Positions 38,676 through 47,040 of a DNA stretch of 64,000 nt are shown one piece after another (position 1 is the stretch's first letter; each line of letters begins with the position of its first letter). The notes below the pieces were generated by a model that saw only the letters and a program-made list of their open reading frames with translations, made no database searches and was not told the DNA's origin. The stretch comes from an uncultured Collinsella sp. (GTDB taxonomy: Bacteria > Actinomycetota > Coriobacteriia > Coriobacteriales > Coriobacteriaceae). The position numbers and the translations under genes are program-made. The DNA lies in NCBI GenBank assembly GCA_900544235.1, contig UQUL01000003.1:1-64000 (forward strand). The letters are read 5' to 3'.

Positions 38676-40916
38676 GTGGCAAAGAAGAAGACGAAGAACC
38701 AGCCAAAGAAAAAGCAGGTTAACGCCGAGAACGTCATCGGCCTGCACTCCGAGGTCACCGACCAGCCGATCACGCAGACGCTCGAGGTCAACTACATGCC
38801 CTACGCCATGAGCGTCAATGTCTCGCGTGCATTCCCCGAGATCGACGGCTTTAAGCCCTCGCACCGCAAGCTGCTCTATACCATGTACAAGATGGGTCTG
38901 CTCAAGGGCGAGCGCCAGAAGAGCGCCAACATCGTGGGTCAGACCATGAAGCTCAACCCGCACGGCGACGCGGCGATTTACGAGACGATGGTGCGCCTGG
39001 CCACCGGCAACGAGGCGCTGCTCGCCCCCTTCGTGGAGTCGAAGGGCAACTTTGGCAAGTATTATTCGGGCGACCTGAGCTACGCCGCCTCGCGTTACAC
39101 CGAGGCCAAGCTCTCCCCCATCAGCGCCGAGATCTTCAAGGACATCGATAAGGATCCGGTCGACTTCGTCGACAGCTACGACGGCGCCATGAAGGAGCCG
39201 CGTCTGTTGCCCACCACATTCCCCAACATCCTTGTCTCGGCCAATAAGGGCATCGGCGTCGCCATGGCGTCCGACATCTGTGGCTTCAACCTCAACGAGG
39301 TCTGCACCGCCACGATGCACTACCTCAAGGATCCCGACTGCGACCTGCTCGAGTACATGCCCATGCCCGACTTCTCGACCGGCGGCGAAATTATCTACCG
39401 CCGCGAGGAGATGGAAAAGATTATCGAGACCGGTCTTGGCAGCTTCCAGATTCGCTCCCGCTGGCGCTGGATTCCCGAAGAGCGCATCATCGAGGTCTAC
39501 GAGATCCCCTACACCACCAAGACCGATGTCATCATCGAGCGCATCGTCAAGCTCTCCAAAGAGGGCAAGGTCAAGGAGATCGCAGACATCCGCGACGAGA
39601 CCGACCTTTCGGGTCTGCGCATCGCTATCGACCTTAAGCGCGGTGTCGACCCCGACAAGCTCATGGCCAAGCTCTATCGCTCGACCACGCTGCAGGATTC
39701 GTTCTCGTGCAACTTCAACGTGTTGGTCGATGGTTACCCTCGCGTTATGGGCGTGCGCCAGATCCTGCACGAGTGGGTCAAGTGGCGTATTGAGTCCACG
39801 CGTCGCCGCATTAACTTTGACCTGGGCAAAAAGTCCGAGCGCCTGCACCTGCTGCACGGCCTCGAGGCGATCCTGCTCGATATCGACAAGGCCATCGCCA
39901 TCATCCGCGGTACCAAGCTCGAAGCCGAGGTCGTGCCCAACCTTATGAAGGGTTTCGATATCGACGAGACCCAGGCCGAGTTTGTTGCCGAACTTAAGCT
40001 CCGCAACATCAACGAGGAGTACATTCTCAACCGCACCAAGGATATCGCCAAGCTCGAGGGCGAGATTGCCGAGCTTGAGGAGATTCTCTCCAGCGAGGAG
40101 AACATCAAGAAGGTCATCAGCGACGAGCTGGCCGCGGTCAACAAGAAGTACGTGATGCCGCGCCGCACGGGCAGGATCGAGCCCCACGAGGTCATCGAGG
40201 TAAGCTTGGAGCCCGAGGTCGAGGAGTACCCGGTCACCATCATGCTCTCGCGCGACGGCTACCTTAAGAAGATGACGGACCGCGTACTCAAGAAGGCGAC
40301 CACGCTCAAGTACAAGGACGGCGACAAACCCTTTATCGAGTTCCCGTCCTCCAACACGCACGAGCTGCTCGTGTTTACCAACAAGAGCCAGGTGTACAAG
40401 TGCAAGGTTGCGGCGTTTGAGGACACCAAGTCGGCCCAGCTGGGCTCGTACCTGCCCACCGATCTTGAGATGGAACCCGACGAGAGCGTGATCTGGGTCA
40501 TCGACCCCGAGGACTACAAGGCCGACGTGCTGTTTGTCTTTGAGAACGGCCGCGCGGTGCGCGTCGCACTTGCCGGATACGTTACCAAGACCAACCGCAA
40601 GCGCCTCAAGAACGCCATCTACGGCGGCAGCAAGCTGCTATATGCCCAGGTGCTCAAGGAGGACCGCGACATCGCGCTGGTCTCGAGCGACTATCGCCTG
40701 ATGAACTTCAACACGTCGCTGCTCAAAACCAAGACGACCACCAACACGCAGGGCGTCCAGGCCTTTACGGCCAAGAAGGGCCGCTCGGTCACCACCGTCG
40801 GCACGACCGAGGAGATTCTTGGCGCCGGCGTCTCGGCCGAAAAGTTCACCGCACAGAGTCTGCCCTCCGCCGGTGCCCTCATGAAGGAAAACGACATGCC
40901 GAGCCTGTTTGACTAG
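38676..40916 (+). CDS. type IIA DNA topoisomerase subunit A (ParC/GyrA-like)
   Basis: A 746-residue subunit A. A lysine-rich head (KKKTKNQPKKKQ) precedes the cleavage domain with YAMSVNVSRAFPEIDGFKPS, NPHGDAAIYETMVRL and the catalytic tyrosine in AASRYTEAKLS. A long coiled-coil segment (about 440-480: NRTKDIAKLEGEIAELEEIL) forms the C-gate arms. The C-terminal third is a beta-pinwheel-like region with YVTKTNRKRLK. No GyrA-box is obvious, which suits a relaxing or decatenating enzyme. Co-transcribed with subunit B; an AAGAGGA-like site lies upstream. The terminator at 40954-41002 follows. Confidence 0.88.
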   Translation: MAKKKTKNQPKKKQVNAENVIGLHSEVTDQPITQTLEVNYMPYAMSVNVSRAFPEIDGFKPSHRKLLYTMYKMGLLKGERQKSANIVGQTMKLNPHGDAAIYETMVRLATGNEALLAPFVESKGNFGKYYSGDLSYAASRYTEAKLSPISAEIFKDIDKDPVDFVDSYDGAMKEPRLLPTTFPNILVSANKGIGVAMASDICGFNLNEVCTATMHYLKDPDCDLLEYMPMPDFSTGGEIIYRREEMEKIIETGLGSFQIRSRWRWIPEERIIEVYEIPYTTKTDVIIERIVKLSKEGKVKEIADIRDETDLSGLRIAIDLKRGVDPDKLMAKLYRSTTLQDSFSCNFNVLVDGYPRVMGVRQILHEWVKWRIESTRRRINFDLGKKSERLHLLHGLEAILLDIDKAIAIIRGTKLEAEVVPNLMKGFDIDETQAEFVAELKLRNINEEYILNRTKDIAKLEGEIAELEEILSSEENIKKVISDELAAVNKKYVMPRRTGRIEPHEVIEVSLEPEVEEYPVTIMLSRDGYLKKMTDRVLKKATTLKYKDGDKPFIEFPSSNTHELLVFTNKSQVYKCKVAAFEDTKSAQLGSYLPTDLEMEPDESVIWVIDPEDYKADVLFVFENGRAVRVALAGYVTKTNRKRLKNAIYGGSKLLYAQVLKEDRDIALVSSDYRLMNFNTSLLKTKTTTNTQGVQAFTAKKGRSVTTVGTTEEILGAGVSAEKFTAQSLPSAGALMKENDMPSLFD

Positions 40917-40953
40917 GTACCACGGCAACGAGACCGTTAGATACTTCGCAAAG

Positions 40954-41002
40954 CGACGAGGCCCGGAACGCAACGGCATTGCGCCCGGGACTCGTCGTTT
41001 TT
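40954..41002 (+). terminator. rho-independent terminator of the topoisomerase operon
   Basis: CGACGAG (40954-40960) pairs with CTCGTCG (40991-40997), extended by CCCGG/CCGGG inside. It is followed by TTTTTCTTC. It begins about 38 bases after the subunit A stop. Confidence 0.8.
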
Positions 41003-41098
41003 CTTCTCAACTATTTTTAACGCAGATAAATTGATTTCTGCTTATTTTTCTGCGTAAAAAATGTCAGCGCCACTGCTTCGATGCCCTTTGGTCAGTCG

Positions 41099-41155
41099 TT
41101 AGCAAAACTTGCAAAAGTTAGCAAAACTTGCAAAAATTAGCAAAACTTGCAAAGG
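41099..41155 (+). promoter_or_regulatory. three tandem 19-bp repeats abutting the ATPase start
   Basis: Copies at 41099-41117, 41118-41136 and 41137-41155 read TTAGCAAAACTTGCAAAAG, then end AAA and AGG in copies two and three. Each contains the inverted pair GCAA-aac-TTGC. The third copy runs into the ribosome site AAAGGAG, 8 bases before the ATG. It is probably an operator array for autoregulation. A low-GC stretch with another inverted repeat (TTAACGCAGA near 41018 against TCTGCGTAAA near 41050) lies just upstream. Confidence 0.7.
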
Positions 41156-41162
41156 AGCTACC

Positions 41163-42257
41163 ATGGAGTACAGCAAGAACCCCTTTACCCCGACGTTCGG
41201 AAGCGTCCCTCCCTTTCTAGCGGGTCGCGAGCATATCCTGCGTGACATCAACCGTGGCTTTATCAACGGCCCGGGAGATCCCAACCTGTCAACCATTTTT
41301 ACGGGCGCAAGGGGAACGGGCAAGACGGCGCTTCTCTCGCTCCTTTCAGAAACGGCGCTTGAACACGGCTGGATCGCAGCAAATGTCTCCGCCATGCCAG
41401 GCATGCTCGAAGATATTATCGAGCGAACCAAAGAAGCCGCAGATAGCTACCTCTCACAGCCTCACGCGCGCATAAACGGTGTTCAAATTGGCCCAGTGGG
41501 CATCGATTGGACATATGCTCAAGAGGCTCAGGGCAACTGGCGCACGCGCATGAATGGCATCTTTAAGCAACTCGAAAAACATGACATCGGACTTCTCATC
41601 ACCATCGATGAAGTCACCGTCGATCTCGAAGAAATGCTTCAATTTGCCTCTGTTTACCAGCACTTTGTACGCGAAGGTAAAAAAGTTGCCCTACTCATGG
41701 CAGGACTGCCCTACAAAGTATCGGCGTTGCTGCGCAACGATTCCGTCTCGTTCCTTAGGCGTTCCCAATATCATCAGTTGGGACGAATCACTGACGTTGA
41801 AATTGCAAACGCATTCCGCAAAACCGTTGAGGCCGGAGGCCGCTCAATCACGCCAGAAGCGCTCGAGGATGCCGTGAAGGCCGTCGACGGATTTCCCTAT
41901 ATGATGCAGCTCGTCGGATATCGCACATGGGATGTTTCGGAGAACTCGCCCAAAATCAGTGCACCTGATGTACAGCAGGGTTCTCTGCTTGCCCGCATGG
42001 AGCTGCGCGATCGAATTCTCGAAACTACCTATCGGGAGCTTTCCGATAAAGACATTGAGTTTTTGCTCGCGATGCTGCCCGATTCTGGCCCCAGCAGGGT
42101 CTCGGAGATAGCCAAACGCATGGGCGTCGCCAGCAACTACGCAAGCCAATACAAACGCCGCCTCCTGGAGGACGGCGTCATTGGAGAGCGCGGGCGTGGT
42201 CTCGTTGGCTTTGACATTCCCGCGTTCAGGGAATTCTTGAACGAGAAGGCGTTTTAG
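41163..42257 (+). CDS. AAA-type ATPase with C-terminal winged helix
   Basis: A 364-residue ATPase. It has FTPTFGSVPPFLAGRE at the N-terminus, Walker A FTGARGTGKTALL (about 46-58), Walker B LLITIDEV and a sensor-like LLMAGLPYKV. The end is a helix-turn-helix (PSRVSEIAKRMGVASNYASQ, YKRRLLEDGVI). This resembles the Orc/STAND-like AAA_16 ATPases scattered in accessory regions; substrate and role are unknown. Base composition is lower in GC than its neighbours. The winged helix and the three upstream repeats suggest that the protein binds its own promoter. Confidence 0.75.
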   Translation: MEYSKNPFTPTFGSVPPFLAGREHILRDINRGFINGPGDPNLSTIFTGARGTGKTALLSLLSETALEHGWIAANVSAMPGMLEDIIERTKEAADSYLSQPHARINGVQIGPVGIDWTYAQEAQGNWRTRMNGIFKQLEKHDIGLLITIDEVTVDLEEMLQFASVYQHFVREGKKVALLMAGLPYKVSALLRNDSVSFLRRSQYHQLGRITDVEIANAFRKTVEAGGRSITPEALEDAVKAVDGFPYMMQLVGYRTWDVSENSPKISAPDVQQGSLLARMELRDRILETTYRELSDKDIEFLLAMLPDSGPSRVSEIAKRMGVASNYASQYKRRLLEDGVIGERGRGLVGFDIPAFREFLNEKAF

Positions 42258-42286
42258 CACGCCGGAATTGTCCGCGGAAGCATCAA

Positions 42287-42354
42287 CGCATGGCAATCAG
42301 CATTCCTCTTGGTAAGGATAGCAAGCATTTTCCACCAACACCGATTGCCATGCG
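42287..42354. terminator. inverted repeat between convergent ATPase and flavodoxin genes
   Basis: Perfect 12-bp arms, 42287-42298 (CGCATGGCAATC) and 42343-42354, enclose 44 bases that include a smaller TTGG/CCAA pairing. It lies between two convergent stop codons and probably acts as a bidirectional terminator, though no U-tract is present. Confidence 0.5.
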
Positions 42355-42366
42355 CTCCTCTTGTCC

Positions 42367-42897
42367 TTAGGCGAGCTTGCGAGCGAGCTCTCGCACCTCT
42401 TCCAACTTGGACGACGATGCCATGCTGTCGCGCTCGGTCATACCGCTGATGGTGATAATGCCCTGGTCCTCCCACTTGCAGTACGCGCATGTGGACTTGT
42501 ACATAGCGATAGCCGCATCATAGACGCCCTCGCTGTGGCTATCGAGCAAAAGGGCCGTCTTGGTGAACGGGAAGCCCGTGGCACCGAAGGCGTACAGGCG
42601 GTCGATGGCGGCCTTCTCCTGCGCAGTGATATCAAACCAGTAGATAGGCGAAGCGAAGACAACCATGTCGGCGCCTTTCAGCGGCTCGATCACGTCGGCC
42701 ATGTCATCCTTCTGCACGCAAGTGCCCTCATGGGCAAAGCAGTACTGACACCCCAGGCAGCCGGCGATCTTCTTGCCGGCAACGCGGACGACCTCGACTG
42801 TATGGCCGGCCTCGCGCGCGGTCTCGGCAAACGCCTCGACCATGGTGTCGGTATTGGCGCCCTTGCGCGGGCTACCACTCAATACAACGATATTCAT
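42367..42897 (-). CDS. flavodoxin-family NAD(P)H-dependent oxidoreductase
   Basis: A 176-residue flavoprotein of the FMN-reductase group: LSGSPRKGANTDTM at the phosphate-binding loop, GCLGCQYCFAHEGTC (a cysteine-rich insertion typical of the iron-sulfur flavoprotein relatives) and VFASPIYWFDITAQEKAAIDR. Members bind FMN and reduce quinones, nitro or azo compounds, or Fe-S partners. GGGGGA precedes the ATG. It lies downstream of the hydrolase gene on the same strand and may belong to the MerR-controlled cluster. Confidence 0.83.
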   Translation of the reverse strand: MNIVVLSGSPRKGANTDTMVEAFAETAREAGHTVEVVRVAGKKIAGCLGCQYCFAHEGTCVQKDDMADVIEPLKGADMVVFASPIYWFDITAQEKAAIDRLYAFGATGFPFTKTALLLDSHSEGVYDAAIAMYKSTCAYCKWEDQGIITISGMTERDSMASSSKLEEVRELARKLA

Positions 42898-43045
42898 AGG
42901 ATTCCCCCTTCTTCATGCCGCAGCCGCGCGGCATATTATTATGTTTTAACCAAAACGTATGGAGTTATTCAATCGCCTCGTTTCAGCTACTCCCGCTCTT
43001 TAGAAGAATCGTTGCTGGAAGCTTGGCATTGAATCGAGGCACGCC

Positions 43046-44017
43046 TTATTTCAGGAATTCCTCAAAGAATGCCTTCAGCTTTCCAAACGGAATGATGTCC
43101 ATCTGATCGTAAAGGTCGGTGTGGCTGGCACCGGGGATAATGAGCAATTCCTTGTTGTTCCCGGTCAGCTTGCCGTACGCGGTTTCGCTGAAATAGCGGG
43201 AGTGTGCCTTCTCGCCATGCACCAGCAACACAGCAGAGCGGATTTCGCTGCTATATTGCAAAACCGGCATATTCAAAAAGGACAGCGAGGACGTCACATT
43301 CCAGCCACCGTTGGAGTTCAGGCTGCGGGGATGGTAGCCTCGCGGAGTCTTGTAGTAGGCGTAATAGTCCGCTATAAACTGCGGCGCATCCTCCGGCAGC
43401 GGATCGACCACGCCGCCCGCCAGCGTATAACTGCCGTTTTTATAGTCCTCGGTGCGCTGCGCGTTCAGCACTTTCCGCTTTTCAAAGCGCGCCTGCTCGG
43501 AATCCTCGGCGTCAAAATAGCCGTTGGCGGTCACACGGGTCATGTCGTACATGGTCATAGCCGCGGTAGCTTTGATACGAGTGTCGATGGCCGCCGCATT
43601 GACTGCCATGCCGCCCCAACCGCAGATACCGATGATGCCGATGCGCTTTGGATCGACGTTTTCCTGTACCGAGAGGAAGTCCACCGCTGCGCAGAAGTCC
43701 TCGGTGTTGATGTCCGGAGATGCTACATAGCGGGGCGTACCGCCGCTCTCACCGGTATAGGACGGGTCAAAGGCAATTGTGAAAAAGCCCAGCTCCGCCA
43801 TTTTCTGCGCGTACAGACCGGAAGACTGCTCCTTCACCGCGCCAAACGGACCGCTGACGGCGATAGCGGGCAGCTTGCCTTCCGCGTTCTTCGGCACGTA
43901 GACGTCGGCCGCCAGCGTGATGCCGTATCGATTGTGGAAGGTCACCTTGCTGTGCTCGACCTTGTCGTTTTTGGGGAACACCTTGTCCCATTCCTGCGTC
44001 AGTTTCAACTGCTCCAT
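43046..44017 (-). CDS. alpha/beta hydrolase (YcjY/dienelactone hydrolase-like)
   Basis: A 323-residue hydrolase: FHNRYGITLAADVYVPK, a typical start for this group, FDPSYTGESGG, a nucleophile-elbow region IGIIGICGWGGMAVNAAAID, and late acid and histidine candidates in VLLVHGEKAHSRYF and IPGASHTDLYD. The elbow reads GICGWGG, giving cysteine rather than serine at the nucleophile position as in dienelactone hydrolases. The start has AAGGAGG 7 bases upstream. It begins 2 bases after the stop of the CMD-cupin gene, so the two are operonic. Confidence 0.82.
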   Translation of the reverse strand: MEQLKLTQEWDKVFPKNDKVEHSKVTFHNRYGITLAADVYVPKNAEGKLPAIAVSGPFGAVKEQSSGLYAQKMAELGFFTIAFDPSYTGESGGTPRYVASPDINTEDFCAAVDFLSVQENVDPKRIGIIGICGWGGMAVNAAAIDTRIKATAAMTMYDMTRVTANGYFDAEDSEQARFEKRKVLNAQRTEDYKNGSYTLAGGVVDPLPEDAPQFIADYYAYYKTPRGYHPRSLNSNGGWNVTSSLSFLNMPVLQYSSEIRSAVLLVHGEKAHSRYFSETAYGKLTGNNKELLIIPGASHTDLYDQMDIIPFGKLKAFFEEFLK

Positions 44018-44019
44018 GC

Positions 44020-44785
44020 CTAAGCCTCCTTGTCAGTCGCTTTAAGGTATTGCTCGTCGTCCACGGGCTCCAACCACTCGTTGGAGGTCTCCTCACCCGG
44101 AACTTCCACCGCGAGATGGGAGAACCAGCTGTCAGGCGCCGCACCGTGCCAGTGCTTTACGCCCGCGGGAATATTTACCACGTCGCCAGGATGCAGCTCC
44201 TGTGCCGATTTGCCCCATTCCTGGTAAAACCCTCGACCGGCCACGCAGATGAGGATCTGTCCGCCACCGCTTTTGGCGTGATGAACGTGCCAGTTGTTGC
44301 GGCAGCCGGGCTCGAACGTCACGTTGTAGACGCCGACCTGCTCGGTGGAAAGGGGCGCGAGGTAGCTTTGCCCGATAAAGTACTTCGCAAATGCGTCGTT
44401 GGGGGGCACCGATGGGAAAGGCCATCTCGTTTTGATGCTTGGCTCTTGCATCAGCGGCATCGCTATCCGCCCAGACCTCCTTCGCCATGCGGAAGGCCGC
44501 CCACGCCTTGGGCCATCCCGCGTAAAACGCCGCGTGCGTAATGATTTCCGCTATCTCCGCCCTGGTCACCCCGTTGTTCTTTGCGGACATCAGATGATAT
44601 TGGAACGAGGAGTCCGTCAGCCCCTGCGCCATCAGGGCAACCACCGTCACTATGCTGCGGTCGCGCAAGGAAAGCTCGCCCTCTCGGCTCCACACCTCGC
44701 CGAACAGCACGTCGTCGTTGAGCTGTGCGAATTTGGGGGCAAAGTCCCCCAGGGCATCCCTGCCCGCTGTCTGCTTAATTGCCAT
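44020..44785 (-). pseudogene. carboxymuconolactone decarboxylase-cupin fusion, frameshifted
   Basis: Starting at ATG 44785 (GGGAGGAAA upstream) the frame encodes a CMD/AhpD-like domain (LRDRSIVTVVALMAQGLTDS, ITHAAFYAGWPKAWAAF) up to NEMAFPIGAP. It then breaks at a run of six C on the minus strand (44401-44406). Removing one C continues directly into NDAFAKYFIGQSYLAPLS and a cupin with HVHHAKSGGGQILICVAG and HPGDVVNIPAGVKHWHG, ending at 44020. The intact fusion would be about 254 residues. The lesion may be real, phase-variable or a sequence error. As read, only the CMD half is made from the native start. Confidence 0.85.
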
Positions 44786-44999
44786 GATCGATTTCCTCCC
44801 GTCGATGGTTCTGAACACGAATCTGCTTACGCGCGGCCAAGTGGCCCGCCTAGATTCCCATGTCCATTTGTCGCGCTTGCTCAAGAGCAGGATGCCCAGC
44901 GATTTCGCCTACGCCGTTCACGCCGCCGGCGAAAACCGTTTTGCCCATTACGGACCACCCCTTGCGCTACCGATTTGTATTGACGAGAATGAAGGTAAT

Positions 45000-45022
45000 A
45001 CCTAAACCTGACTTTAGGTCAA
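45000..45022 (-). promoter_or_regulatory. MerR-type operator and -35 box for the CMD-cupin operon
   Basis: ACCTAAA and TTTAGGT (45000-45019) form a perfect 7-bp inverted repeat with a 6-base centre. On the minus strand it is preceded by the -35-like TTGACC and followed by TATTACC. TTGACC overlapping a CCTAAA dyad is the normal layout of MerR-activated promoters with long spacers. It lies 32 bases before the divergent merR-type gene. Confidence 0.65.
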
Positions 45023-45053
45023 GGAATGAATTCGAGATTTATTCGGAGGGGCC

Positions 45054-45494
45054 ATGTACACAATCGGACAAGTGGCGGATATGTTCGGTCTGCCCGTTTC
45101 CACGCTGCGCTATTACGACAAGCAGGGATTGTTCCCGGAATTGGAACGGACGTCCGGCATTCGCCGATTCGGCGATACGGAACTCGAGGCGCTTCGGGTC
45201 ATCGAATGCCTGAAGAAGGCTGGAATGGAGATTAAGGACATCCGACTGTTCATGGAATGGTGCGCGGAGGGCCCATCGACATATCCCAAGCGCAAGGCCA
45301 TGTTTGAGGAGCGAAAGGCCCACATGGAGTCGGAGATCGCGAACATGAACCGTGCGCTGGATATGCTGAGGTTCAAATGCTGGTACTACGAGCAGGCGAT
45401 CCAAGATGGCAACGAGGATAGAGTGAAGGCGCTGATTCCCGACAATTTGCCGGAAGAGATCAAAGAAGTCTACGAGAACGCCCACGCTCGATAA
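45054..45494 (+). CDS. MerR-family transcriptional regulator
   Basis: A 146-residue regulator: MYTIGQVADMFGLPVSTLRY, YYDKQGLFPELERTSGIRRF, LRVIECLKKAGMEIKDIRLF, then a dimerisation coiled coil (FEERKAHMESEIANMNRALD) and a tail with a single Cys (FKCWYYEQA). No metal-binding Cys pair is visible, so it belongs to the small-molecule or redox-type group. It is divergent from the CMD-cupin/hydrolase operon across an operator dyad, and very probably controls it. Confidence 0.88.
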   Translation: MYTIGQVADMFGLPVSTLRYYDKQGLFPELERTSGIRRFGDTELEALRVIECLKKAGMEIKDIRLFMEWCAEGPSTYPKRKAMFEERKAHMESEIANMNRALDMLRFKCWYYEQAIQDGNEDRVKALIPDNLPEEIKEVYENAHAR

Positions 45495-45506
45495 TGCCGA
45501 CCGATC

Positions 45507-45777
45507 TCAAGGGAATTCGGTGAGGAGTCCTCTTCGGTTAGTGATGTACTTCTTCCCCTTGATGTCGTAGCGCTTCGCCTCATAGAAGGCGAAAGCGTCG
45601 CGGAGGTACGAGATATAGCGCCCGACGGTGACGTGGTTGGTGGGAACCCTGTTGGCGTCGAGGACGTTGGCGATGTTGTTGGGCGAGTTGAGGTTGCCGG
45701 AGTTGTCCATCATGTACTCGGCCAGCCTCTCCAACACGGTGGAGTCGGTACGTATTGCGGTCTACCCAAGCCATAAT
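45507..45777 (-). pseudogene. remnant of a DUF4143-type AAA ATPase
   Basis: A 76-codon frame (45507-45737) reads MLERLAEYMMDNSGNLNSPN, NIANVLDANRVPTNHVTVGR and YEAKRYDIKGKKYITNRRG. This matches the middle of the widespread AAA_14/DUF4143 ATPases. The same frame runs on upstream for a few codons (TAIRTDST) before a TAG. An ATG with AAGGAG at about 45774 is out of frame with it. The ATPase domain and the C-terminus are missing. It is a non-functional scar; its two-palindrome promoter element survives at 45791-45825. Confidence 0.7.
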
Positions 45778-45790
45778 CCACTCCTTCTCT

Positions 45791-45825
45791 GTTTCGAAAC
45801 TCGATTATTTCTAAAGTTTCGAAAC
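45791..45825 (-). promoter_or_regulatory. paired GTTTCGAAAC palindromes
   Basis: The 10-bp palindrome GTTTCGAAAC occurs twice, at 45791-45800 and 45816-45825, 25 bases apart, immediately upstream of the ATPase remnant. It is probably its former operator, comparable in position to the three repeats before the intact ATPase at 41163. Confidence 0.55.
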
Positions 45826-45996
45826 CGAGAAGGCAATGTGCACAAGGATGCATCGAGGAGCGAATCCCAGTAGCGCCATGCCAGCAGCGATGCCGGGCGC
45901 ATTCGCACGTGCTACAATCCAACCACCAGAGATGAAAACACAGTCCCCGTCGGGTAGTCGTGGGCGTGCGCTAGTCCGTATCAGTAACCGGCCTCC

Positions 45997-46287
45997 TTGG
46001 TTGTCCCTTCTCTGCATGGAAGCGAATGGGAGAAGCTCTCGTTCTTCGGCGACAAGGCCACTGAAACAAGCAAGCCCGCGAAGAACCCCAAGCGGCGCGC
46101 TCGCGAGGCGGCGAAAGCACTTAAGCGGCCCGCGGTGAGCACCAAGGCGCAGCAGGCGCTCTCGAATCAGCGGGAGACGATGAAGCGGGAGTCGGCTCAT
46201 GCAAGAAGCCAGCGTCGCGCGGATGAGGCGGAGGCGCGCTTCGAGCAGCGAAAGCTGAAGCGCAAGCAGAAACATCGCGGGCATTGA
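45997..46287 (+). pseudogene. C-terminal remnant of a YjdF-family protein
   Basis: The frame ends with a very basic, helical segment: KNPKRRAREAAKALKRPAVS, TKAQQALSNQRETMKRES, then FEQRKLKRKQKHRGH. This matches the conserved C-terminal half of YjdF proteins (INPKR..., STKAQQAL..., KHKGR). The N-terminal YjdF beta domain is not found upstream in any frame, and the ATG at 45997 has no good ribosome site. It is best read as a truncated gene. The yjdF riboswitch that normally controls such genes was not recognised. Confidence 0.6.
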
Positions 46288-46491
46288 TCGCTATTTGCAG
46301 CAAGGCAAACCATATACAGCAGCGGCGCCAGCTCCACTTGAAGCCGACGCCGCGTAGACGCTGATGGTGACGGCTATGCACGGGCACGGGCGCGCCGGCG
46401 CACCTCATGGCCTGCTTCTCGGGTATTTGGGGCACGCGGCGTTCGAAAATGCGGAGCGACTCCGCATGGCTCGAGACTGAGCCGAGGTGCC

Positions 46492-46941
46492 CTACTTCTC
46501 GCCCTCCAGCAGCCCCACGATGCGGTCGATGTCGACGGCAAAGCGAGGCCTTCCCTCGCGCTCGTAGCGGTCGAGGTATGCCTGGCACTCGGAGACAATG
46601 CGCTTGGTGCTGCCATCGATGATGCGCTGGAGCGTCTCGTAGTAGGCCGAGCCCTCGGTCCTGAAGCGGCGCTGGTAGGCCTTGGTTATGGGGAACATCT
46701 TGATGTAGTGGATGCCGTGGCGGCAACCGGGGCGCGTCGTGGGGCGGGGTGGCAACGCAAAGTACTGGTCTTTGGGCACGTTAGGGGCGATGTTGGAACG
46801 CAGCGGCACGGCGAAGTCCCTGCGCTTCCCGCGGAAACGCAGCCTCACCACCACGATGCAGGGGCGATTGTGCTTAAGCATGAGCTCGCGGTCGCCCTCG
46901 ACGAGGTCGAAGAAGTCCTGGGAGATGGATACGATCTTCAT
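46492..46941 (-). CDS. candidate TenpN/ToxN-like endoribonuclease toxin
   Basis: A 149-residue basic protein. The core reads NRPCIVVVRLRFRGKRRDFA, VPLRSNIAP, then GCRHGIHYIKMFPI. This resembles the TenpN/ToxN/AbiQ fold, where RPYxxVV, the IPLRSNI strand and a DYxK-like segment line the active cleft of type III toxins. The C-terminal helices are IIDGSTKRIVSECQAYLDRY. The start at 46941 is chosen for AAGGGGG upstream; the next ATG is at 46959. The usual tandem-repeat RNA antitoxin is not evident upstream, only two GC-rich hairpins, so the assignment is tentative. Confidence 0.5.
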   Translation of the reverse strand: MKIVSISQDFFDLVEGDRELMLKHNRPCIVVVRLRFRGKRRDFAVPLRSNIAPNVPKDQYFALPPRPTTRPGCRHGIHYIKMFPITKAYQRRFRTEGSAYYETLQRIIDGSTKRIVSECQAYLDRYEREGRPRFAVDIDRIVGLLEGEK

Positions 46942-47040
46942 CGGTTGCGCCCCCTTCATACGAAGCGGGGCCCGCATCGCTGCAGGCCCCTACAGGTGGG
47001 CGATATTCTACGCCTTGCGGCACCCCGTCGCCCACGGAGG

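Noticed and set aside
37503..40361. A 952-codon open frame on the minus strand opposite the topoisomerase genes
   Set aside because: It is a codon-bias shadow of the high-GC genes on the plus strand, with low-complexity Val/Leu/Asp/His composition and no ribosome site or domain.
41099..41155. CRISPR-like array
   Set aside because: The three 19-bp units are directly adjacent with no spacers and overlap a ribosome site.
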